Assembly (NCBI GenBank): GCA_023411445.1
Contig: JAEYOT010000950.1
Span: 1-5,942 of the forward strand
Length of the DNA: 5,942 nt
Direction: 5' to 3'
Origin: Pseudomonadota bacterium
GTDB lineage: Bacteria; Myxococcota_A; Polyangia; Polyangiales; Polyangiaceae
Made by a program: the position numbers and the translations under genes. Shown in pieces: positions 1-4,593 of the stretch; the stretch's first letter is position 1; each line of letters opens with the position of its first letter. The notes under the pieces are model-generated. The model had not been told where the DNA came from, searched no databases, and was given only the letters and a program-made list of their open reading frames with translations.

Positions 1-866
1 CAGCCGCCTCCCTTAGCGGAGGGAACCACGTCAGGCTCAGAAGGCTCAGGCTCGAGCCCGGCACCGCCAGCGCCGGCCGTGCCGCTCGGCTCGCCGCAGC
101 CGCCGGGCTCGCTCGCTTCGGGGTTGAGCTCGGTGGAGCGCAGCTCGCTCACGTTGCCAGCGGCGTCGTGCAAACGCGCGCGGATGCCATAGGCGGCGCC
201 TGGCGGCAGCGACGGCAGCGTGAGCGCGCCGAAGCAGCCGCTGTCGGAAGCGCCCACTGACAGCCGATGGCTCGTGTTGCTGTAGTCCGTGAACACGACT
301 TGTGCTCGGCCGTCGGCGATGACCTCCAGCTCGAGCCAAACGTTGAAGCTCTCGCCGGGGTCGGCCGCGCCCGAGAGCGTGAGCACGCCGCCGACCGAAG
401 GCCCGCACAGCGCTTCATTGCCACCCCCTCGCGCGCTAATGGCGTCGAAGCGCGGCGGCTCTTCGTCACGAGCGTCGCCGGTCTTGAAGACTGCCTCCAC
501 GCCGCCCTCGCGCACGATCGCGTAGTCAGTGAGCGGCTCCAGATCTTCGTCCACGCGGAGCCACCAGACGCCTGCCGGTTCGCTGAGCTGCTCCACCGTG
601 GCCGGCACCTCGCTGCCATCGGTAAAGCGCTCGAGCCGGGGCGCTGCTTCGCCCTCCTCCAACACGCGCAGCGGGATCTGCAAGTTGAGCGGCACATCGC
701 GCACGACGTTCACGATGCTGCGCGGCTCTTCGTCGCACACGCAGGCTCCGCACGCGCTCGCGGGCGCGCTCGTCGTGAGCACGCTCGCGCTCAGTGCTGC
801 AGTGAAACCGCACAGCGCCCGACCGTGAGCACCGAACAGCGCGGCTGAAAATTGACGACGAAGCAC
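1..866 (-). CDS. Exported Ig-like domain protein, probable MYXO-CTERM type, C-terminus cut by window edge
   Basis: Translating the minus strand from a GTG at 866-864 gives 288 residues with no stop to the window edge. Residues 1-38 look like a Sec signal peptide: arginines at 3-4 and 16, a hydrophobic stretch about 20-33, and an ASA cleavage site before Cys39. Mature protein begins with a Cys cluster (CGACVCDEE, Cys39/42/44). Residues about 50-130 resemble a bacterial Ig-like (Big_5-type) fold, ending LEPLTDYAIV...VFKTGD. Residues about 138-245 form a second beta-sandwich-like region ending DAAGNVSE, with Cys154 and Cys211 possibly paired. Residues 246-288 are a Gly/Pro/Glu-rich linker ending AKGGG; the next codon starts TG, so Cys or Trp (or TGA). 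In myxobacteria such a tail usually precedes a MYXO-CTERM Cys motif and membrane anchor (inference). No enzyme motif is seen. The start is uncertain: AGG directly abuts this GTG, and another in-frame GTG lies at 908-906. Confidence 0.72.
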   Translation of the reverse strand, partial: MLRRQFSAALFGAHGRALCGFTAALSASVLTTSAPASACGACVCDEEPRSIVNVVRDVPLNLQIPLRVLEEGEAAPRLERFTDGSEVPATVEQLSEPAGVWWLRVDEDLEPLTDYAIVREGGVEAVFKTGDARDEEPPRFDAISARGGGNEALCGPSVGGVLTLSGAADPGESFNVWLELEVIADGRAQVVFTDYSNTSHRLSVGASDSGCFGALTLPSLPPGAAYGIRARLHDAAGNVSELRSTELNPEASEPGGCGEPSGTAGAGGAGLEPEPSEPDVVPSAKGGG

Positions 867-920
867 CCTGGAGCAGCGTAGCGCGCTTAGCCGGTGCGGT
901 TCGGCCACCAGCACAACGCG

Positions 921-950
921 GGTGGTTAGGTGGCCCTTAACACCTACACC
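921..950. promoter_or_regulatory. Inverted repeat overlapping the predicted minus-strand transcription start (possible operator)
   Basis: TAGGTG at 927-932 and CACCTA at 941-946 form a perfect 6-base dyad with an 8-base centre. The arms continue outward as GGTG (921-924, offset by two bases) and CACC (947-950). The dyad sits right at the start expected from the candidate -10 at 952-957, where a repressor could block initiation. It could instead fold as a hairpin at the transcript's 5' end. No regulator can be named. Confidence 0.3.
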
Positions 951-951
951 G

Positions 952-960
952 ATTATCCCA
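952..960 (-). promoter_or_regulatory. Candidate extended -10 promoter element for the minus-strand gene
   Basis: Read on the minus strand this is TGGGATAAT, that is TG-n-GATAAT, one mismatch from the sigma-70 extended -10 consensus. No good -35 sits 16-18 bases upstream (a GTGACA lies 22 bases away), which is tolerable for extended -10 promoters. Transcription would begin near 945, leaving a leader of about 80 bases before the GTG at 866. This is inference from motif match only. Confidence 0.35.
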
Positions 961-1023
961 TCACAACGCAAACATTCGCTGTCACTACCCTGCTCGCCAG
1001 AAATCGTTAGCTGAGCGCCGTCG

Positions 1024-1071
1024 ATGAGCAGAATTGCGAGCGGAACTGCTCCGTTTCTCCCACTTCTCTAG
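1024..1071 (+). CDS. Possible 15-residue leader peptide
   Basis: ATG at 1024 opens a short frame encoding MSRIASGTAPFLPLL and ends with TAG at 1069-1071, inside the first leader hairpin (1060-1076). It precedes the terminator-like hairpin at 1099-1124, which is the arrangement of a translated attenuator leader. There is no good Shine-Dalgarno sequence before it and no obvious run of one amino acid that would report a starvation signal, so it may be chance. Confidence 0.15.
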   Translation: MSRIASGTAPFLPLL

Positions 1072-1098
1072 AGTGGCACGGCAGGTCGGTACGGGGTT

Positions 1099-1124
1099 CG
1101 GAAGGGAAAGAACCTTCCGTTTTT
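1099..1124 (+). terminator. Intrinsic terminator-like hairpin in the 5' leader (candidate attenuator)
   Basis: CGGAAGG (1099-1105) and CCTTCCG (1113-1119) are perfect 7-base complements around the loop GAAAGAA, followed at once by TTTTT (1120-1124). The T run is only on the plus-strand 3' side, so it is directional towards the DUF1592 gene. It ends one base before the AGGAG ribosome binding site, so termination here would yield a leader RNA without the gene. It could alternatively end a transcript that begins further upstream and insulate the operon. Confidence 0.55.
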
Positions 1125-1125
1125 C

Positions 1126-1130
1126 AGGAG
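1126..1130 (+). promoter_or_regulatory. Ribosome binding site fixing the start of the DUF1592 gene at 1136
   Basis: AGGAG lies five bases before ATG 1136-1138. It supports this start over an in-frame TTG at 1034, whose extension would read through the terminator-like hairpin, and over the ATG at 1148, which is 17 bases away from it. Confidence 0.75.
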
Positions 1131-1135
1131 CTCCC

Positions 1136-2830
1136 ATGGTCCTACGCATGTTGAAAATTGGCGCGCTGACGTTGGCAGCCCTCGGCTCCGGCTGCACGGC
1201 GGACATCTCGGGTGATCCGGACGGCGACGGCAAGGGCGGCGGCACCGCCGGCAACAACGCCGGCGGCTCCTCCAACAACAACGGTGACCCGCAGGGGCCG
1301 ATCATCGAACCCAACGGGCGCATCGCCTTTGGGAAGGCCGGCAAGTATCACCGCGTCATTCGCCTCACCAACACGCAGTGGACCAACAGCGTGCAAAGCA
1401 TTTTGGCGCTGCCCACAGCGCCTGAGCACGCGGAGAATTTCCAGAACGCCGTCTCTGGCGTGACGGACTTCACCAACAACGAGCTAGGGCTCGCGGTGGA
1501 CAATCGCGACTGGTCGGATCTCCAAGCGGCGGCTGAAGACCTCGCCGCGCAGGTCACGGCTGACTCGTCGCTGCTGAGCAAATTGTACGCGGGCAATGAC
1601 GCGGCCGGCTTCATCGCCACCGTGGGCCGCCGCGTGCACCGCCGCCCCCTCACCGCAGGCGAGACCGCGCAGTACCAGCGCCTGTACGATCTGGGCGCGG
1701 CCATGTCCGGCAACCAAAGCGCCTTCGCCAAGGGCGTGAAGGTGGTGCTGGAGGCGATGCTGCAGTCGCCGCACTTCCTGTATCGCACTGAGCTGGGCGC
1801 AGCGGGCGCAGCCCTCTCCGGTCATGAGCTGGCCGCGAAGCTCTCGCTCTGGCTGCGCGACCGCGCGCCGGATGATGCCTTGCTGGACGCCGCCGCCGCC
1901 GGTCAGCTCGACTCGGTCGAGGGCGTCACGGCGCAGACGCGAGCGCTGTTGGACGACCCTGCCGCCAAGTCCGTGATGCGCCGCTTCCACGGCGAGTTCT
2001 TGCACTTCGGTCGCTTCAACGTGCTCAGCAAGGTCGGAGTCGCCGACTACGAAGAGGGCATCAACGAGGAGCTGCTCGAGAGCTCGCATCTGTTCTTCGA
2101 CAAGATCTTCAGCCAAGGTCTCGGCATCAAGGACATCTTCACGTCCACGAAGGGGTTCGTGGGGCCGCGCATGGCCAAGCTCTACGGCGGCGATGCTCCC
2201 GCGAGCGGCTTCATGGAGCGAGACCTAGGCGCGAGCCGCCCCGGCTACTTCACGCAGCTACCCTTCCTGGCCCTGTACGCCATCAACGACACTCCGGACG
2301 CGATTCACCGCGGCGTGAGCATCAGCTTGGACGTGCTGTGCGCGCCCCTCGGGCCGCCTTCCGCCGAGATCCCGCCGCTCCCGCCGGCCAAGCCGGGGCA
2401 AACGAACCGCATGCGTGTCGACGAGCACACCAAGGGCTGCGGAGCCGCGTGCCACAACAACATGATCAACCCGCTCGGCTTCGCCTTCGAGAACTTCGAC
2501 GGCATGGGTCGTTACCGGGAGGTGGAGAAGAGCGGCGACGAGATGCTGCCGATCAATGCCAGCGGCTCCTTCACCTTCGTGGGGGGTAAGAAGGACTACA
2601 ACAACGCCAGTGAGCTGATGAGCATCTTGGCCAGCGAGCCCCAAGCCCACCTCTGTTACTCGAAGAAGCTCGCGAGCTTCGGGCTCCAGCGCAACGTGGT
2701 GGAGGCGGACTTGCCGCTCTTGTCGAAGCTGGCGACCGTCAGCATGGAGAGCGGTGCCTCGCTGAAAGAGGTCATCGTAGACTTGGTCGCCGCGGATGAA
2801 TTCAGGAAGCGCGCCGGAGGTGCGTTGTGA
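1136..2830 (+). CDS. DUF1587/DUF1595/DUF1592/DUF1588/DUF1585 lipoprotein, partner of the DUF1552 protein
   Basis: The 564-residue product has a lipoprotein-like signal (hydrophobic residues 8-16, then GSG before Cys20; the box is loose because Gly is at -3). A Gly/Asn/Asp linker follows to about residue 60. Domains in order: DUF1587-like (about 70-125, RLTNTQWTNSVQSIL), DUF1595-like (155-220, GRRVHRRPLTAGE and LQSPHFLYRTE), DUF1592 (about 228-350, LAAKLSLWLRDRAPDDALL), DUF1588 (370-461, CysAla at 402 and GCGAACH then INPLGFAFENFDGMGRYR), DUF1585 (about 475-560, around Cys507). Planctomycete relatives often carry a cytochrome c domain in front; here only the linker is present. The Cys435/Cys439-His440 motif has CX3CH spacing rather than haem-like CX2CH. 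The family has no proven function; repeated pairing with DUF1552 or DUF1501 proteins suggests a joint extracytoplasmic role. The next gene starts 17 bases after the stop. Confidence 0.93.
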   Translation: MVLRMLKIGALTLAALGSGCTADISGDPDGDGKGGGTAGNNAGGSSNNNGDPQGPIIEPNGRIAFGKAGKYHRVIRLTNTQWTNSVQSILALPTAPEHAENFQNAVSGVTDFTNNELGLAVDNRDWSDLQAAAEDLAAQVTADSSLLSKLYAGNDAAGFIATVGRRVHRRPLTAGETAQYQRLYDLGAAMSGNQSAFAKGVKVVLEAMLQSPHFLYRTELGAAGAALSGHELAAKLSLWLRDRAPDDALLDAAAAGQLDSVEGVTAQTRALLDDPAAKSVMRRFHGEFLHFGRFNVLSKVGVADYEEGINEELLESSHLFFDKIFSQGLGIKDIFTSTKGFVGPRMAKLYGGDAPASGFMERDLGASRPGYFTQLPFLALYAINDTPDAIHRGVSISLDVLCAPLGPPSAEIPPLPPAKPGQTNRMRVDEHTKGCGAACHNNMINPLGFAFENFDGMGRYREVEKSGDEMLPINASGSFTFVGGKKDYNNASELMSILASEPQAHLCYSKKLASFGLQRNVVEADLPLLSKLATVSMESGASLKEVIVDLVAADEFRKRAGGAL

Positions 2831-2835
2831 AAGGA

Positions 2836-2840
2836 AAGGA
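2836..2840 (+). promoter_or_regulatory. Ribosome binding site for the DUF1552 gene
   Basis: AAGGA lies seven bases before ATG 2848. This favours that start over an in-frame GTG at 2827 that overlaps the preceding stop codon and would add seven charged residues in front of the Tat signal. Confidence 0.6.
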
Positions 2841-2847
2841 ACACGTC

Positions 2848-4230
2848 ATGAGCCGCCGCAGAATGTTGGACCGTAGGGCCTTTCTCACCGGCGCCGGCGC
2901 AGTCGCGGTCGGCCTGCCGTTCCTGGAGAGCTTGCCCACGCGCTCCGCCTGGGCGCAGGACACGCCGCCGGTGTTCACCTTCTTCGTCGTCGGGCAAAAC
3001 GGCGTCGTCCTGAAGAACTTCTTCCCCTCGGCCACCGGCGCGTTGACGGAAGCGAGCCTCACCGGTGGGGATCTGGGCACCAAGCCGCTCGCGGCGCACG
3101 CGCAGAACCTGCTCTTCATCAAGGGCATCAACTACCCGCTCCGCTACGGCAAGCAGTGCGGCCACGCCGAGGGCTGCGTGCAGACGCTCACCGGCTTGGA
3201 GCCGGGCTCCAGCGGCAACACGTCGCACTCCGCGGGTCCCTCCGCAGACACGCTGATCGGCAAGGCGCTGGGCGAGGATCCGGTCGCCTTGTACTCGGGC
3301 TCCAAGGGCTTCATCGCCGAGCGCATCTCGTTCAAGGCGGGTGGCGCCGGCCAAGTGCGCTCCGCGGACGTGAACCCGTACTTGCTCTACTCCAAGGTGG
3401 TCGGCTTGACCGGCGGCACGCCCAACACGCCGCAGCCCACGGAGGACCTGGCCCGGGAGATCGCCAACAAGCGCAAGAGCGTGAACGACGTCGTGCGCGA
3501 GCAGCTGAACGAGCTCCGCAACATGTCCGTGCTGAGCATGGATGATCGCCTGCGTCTCGATCAGCACTTCCAAGCCATCCGTGACATCGAGGTGGAGATG
3601 GGCGGGATGGAGCCGGTCGGCGGCGCCTGCAGCAAAGACGGGCTCCCGGTCGACGAGTACGAGTCGCTCAAGAGCGGCTTCCGCTTCCAAGCCGGCAAGA
3701 TGGAGGACTACGTCCGCCTGCACATGCGGGTCATGGCGCTAGCGTTCGGCTGCAACTACACGCGCGTCGGCACCCTGCAGTGGGGCGACGGCACGGACGG
3801 CACCAAGTACGACGTGCCCTCCAACTCCGGGCTGGGCTGGAGCTTCCACCAGCTGAGCCACCGCATGCAGTCGGACTCGCAGTCCGGCAACAACCCGACG
3901 GCCGAGGCTGCGCACCACGAGATCGACGCGGTGCGCATGAAGACGTTCGCGACCGCGCTGGACGCGTTCAAGGCGCACGGCCTGGCGCAAAACGCGCAGG
4001 TGATCTGGACCAACACCATCGCCGATGGCCCCTCGCACATCACCCAGGGCGTGCCGATGATCGTCTGGGGCAGCGGCGGCGGGTACCTGAAGCAGGGCAC
4101 CTTCATCGACGCCAAGGGCGCGGCCAACGCCAGGGTGCTGAACACGCTCATGGCCGCCGCCACGCGCTCGACGATGGCCATGGCGCCCAAGATCGGCTCC
4201 GCCGGCGAGCTCGATGACATGAAGGCCTGA
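2848..4230 (+). CDS. DUF1552 (HXXSHH family) protein with Tat signal
   Basis: The 460-residue product begins with a twin-arginine signal: DRRAFLTGAGA at residues 8-18, a hydrophobic stretch to about 27, and an AWA cleavage site before Gln37. So it should be folded in the cytoplasm and exported by Tat, in line with a cofactor-binding or metal-binding protein. The rest matches the DUF1552 layout: an N-terminal strand VFTFFVVGQNGV (42-53), a His/Cys region (GHAEGC, 105-110) then LTG, a helical middle (about 200-252), the signature block around GWSFHQLSHR (330-339), and a C-terminal part with H397 and GVPMIVWGSGGGYLKQG (401-417). The family is named for HXXSHH; here the last His is Arg339. Function is unknown. 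It is the second gene of an operon with the DUF1592-type lipoprotein, and a strong hairpin follows its stop within six bases. Confidence 0.93.
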   Translation: MSRRRMLDRRAFLTGAGAVAVGLPFLESLPTRSAWAQDTPPVFTFFVVGQNGVVLKNFFPSATGALTEASLTGGDLGTKPLAAHAQNLLFIKGINYPLRYGKQCGHAEGCVQTLTGLEPGSSGNTSHSAGPSADTLIGKALGEDPVALYSGSKGFIAERISFKAGGAGQVRSADVNPYLLYSKVVGLTGGTPNTPQPTEDLAREIANKRKSVNDVVREQLNELRNMSVLSMDDRLRLDQHFQAIRDIEVEMGGMEPVGGACSKDGLPVDEYESLKSGFRFQAGKMEDYVRLHMRVMALAFGCNYTRVGTLQWGDGTDGTKYDVPSNSGLGWSFHQLSHRMQSDSQSGNNPTAEAAHHEIDAVRMKTFATALDAFKAHGLAQNAQVIWTNTIADGPSHITQGVPMIVWGSGGGYLKQGTFIDAKGAANARVLNTLMAAATRSTMAMAPKIGSAGELDDMKA

Positions 4231-4235
4231 AAGGT

Positions 4236-4263
4236 CTGGCGCAGCGGTCGTTCGCTGCGCCAG
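4236..4263. terminator. Strong hairpin terminator after the DUF1552 gene, possibly bidirectional
   Basis: CTGGCGCAGCG (4236-4246) pairs perfectly with CGCTGCGCCAG (4253-4263) around a 6-base loop; two G-U pairs and one G-C can extend the stem to 14 pairs. There is no T run on either side, so it is not a classic intrinsic terminator, but its place six bases after a stop fits a transcript end or 3' stabiliser. A possible small minus-strand ORF ends immediately on its other side. Confidence 0.55.
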
Positions 4264-4264
4264 G

Positions 4265-4480
4265 TCACAGCTGTGCGCGGACCTGGCTGACCACCAGATC
4301 CGTGGGGGGTGGGTGGTAGCTCGGCGCCGTCGCTGCGCTCGCCGCCCAGGCTCCAAAAAACTGTGCCGGCGCGACCCTGACGGCACTTGGTACTGCGCCA
4401 AGCTGCTGCCCAAACGCGGTCGGGGGGGCGCTCTGTACGGCGGGGGGCGGAGCTTCTGGTACGTCCAGCGCGTGCGTCAA
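4265..4480 (-). CDS. Possible small Ala/Pro-rich protein, unrecognised
   Basis: A TTG at 4480-4478 on the minus strand opens 71 codons ending in TGA at 4267-4265, beside the terminator hairpin. The minus strand has AGGAGG at 4491-4486, five bases before the TTG, which is near-ideal. The product is rich in Ala, Pro, Val and Gln with few Arg, unlike the Arg-rich shadow frames, and holds VAPAQFFGAWAASAATA at about residues 35-51. Against it: no recognisable domain, a weaker third-position G/C preference than the neighbouring genes (by eye about three quarters), no ATG, and the frame stays open upstream to 4592. It may be chance in GC-rich DNA. Confidence 0.25.
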   Translation of the reverse strand: MTHALDVPEAPPPAVQSAPPTAFGQQLGAVPSAVRVAPAQFFGAWAASAATAPSYHPPPTDLVVSQVRAQL

Positions 4481-4528
4481 CGCCTCCTCCTCTCCAGCTT
4501 GGAGCTGCCGTAGCTCAGAAGGTCCAAA

Positions 4529-4551
4529 CGCGCCGGCAGCGCGTCGGCGCG
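4529..4551. other. GC-rich inverted repeat upstream of the DUF898 gene
   Basis: CGCGCCG (4529-4535) and CGGCGCG (4545-4551) are perfect 7-base complements around a 9-base loop, followed by CTTT. It could be a weak terminator or leader structure of the DUF898 transcript; in DNA this rich in G and C it could also be chance. Confidence 0.25.
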
Positions 4552-4593
4552 CTTTCCAAGCAACTGGCCGTGGCGGCTGCCCGATGCGGCCTC

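Larger units (their letters stand above)
867..1135. other. Divergent intergenic region with 5' leaders of both flanking genes
   Basis: This 269-base gap separates the minus-strand exported protein from the plus-strand DUF1592/DUF1552 operon, so it must hold promoters for both directions. It is less GC-rich than the flanking genes. The left half holds a candidate extended -10 and a dyad for the minus gene. The right half holds a 16-codon mini ORF, a short hairpin (1060-1064 with 1072-1076, CCACT/AGTGG) and a terminator-like hairpin just before the plus-strand ribosome binding site. I could not find a convincing -35/-10 pair on the plus strand. Confidence 0.6.
4231..4593. other. Intergenic stretch between the DUF1552 and DUF898 genes
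   Basis: These 363 bases hold the terminator hairpin at 4236-4263, a 10-base palindrome CACAGCTGTG (4266-4275), and three G runs on the plus strand (4304-4309, 4422-4428, 4442-4447). They also hold the possible small minus ORF and a GC hairpin at 4529-4551. I see no convincing sigma-70 promoter for the DUF898 gene, nor any RNA gene. Confidence 0.5.

Noticed and set aside
7..22. CCTCC/GGAGG hairpin near the left edge
   Set aside because: Short and inside the coding sequence of the minus-strand gene; explained by codons for Pro-Ser-Ala-Lys-Gly-Gly.
31..54. Short tandem repeats of AGGCTC
   Set aside because: They encode the EPEPSEP linker of the minus-strand protein; too short and imperfect to be a meaningful repeat array.
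267..848. 193-codon open frame on the plus strand
   Set aside because: Antisense to the minus-strand exported protein, whose frame has a signal peptide, sensible beta-sandwich composition and paired cysteines; this frame is Arg/Ala-rich.
1074..1089. Sigma-54-like promoter beginning TGGCACG
   Set aside because: The -24 half is perfect, but the -12 position reads GTCG instead of TTGC, so the essential GC is absent.
1127..1134. Palindrome GGAGCTCC overlapping the ribosome binding site
   Set aside because: Eight bases with no loop cannot form a stable hairpin that hides the site, and such short palindromes are common.
1034..1135. In-frame TTG extension of the DUF1592 gene
   Set aside because: It would bury the lipoprotein signal behind 34 residues and translate through the terminator-like hairpin, while ATG 1136 has AGGAG at ideal spacing.
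1484..2116. 210-codon open frame on the minus strand
   Set aside because: Antisense to the conserved DUF1592 region; no recognisable motif.
2656..3723. 355-codon open frame on the minus strand
   Set aside because: It runs antisense across the end of the DUF1592 gene and most of the DUF1552 gene, both clearly recognisable. Its product is a repetitive Ala/Arg/Leu/Val mix typical of antisense frames in GC-rich DNA.
3739..4413. 224-codon open frame on the minus strand
   Set aside because: Antisense to the DUF1552 C-terminal half and the terminator hairpin, with Arg-rich shadow composition and no domain.
4387..4593. Upstream extension of the DUF898 frame
   Set aside because: The 69 added residues are Arg/Ala/Gln-rich without family similarity, and the conserved domain begins after residue 25 from ATG 4594.
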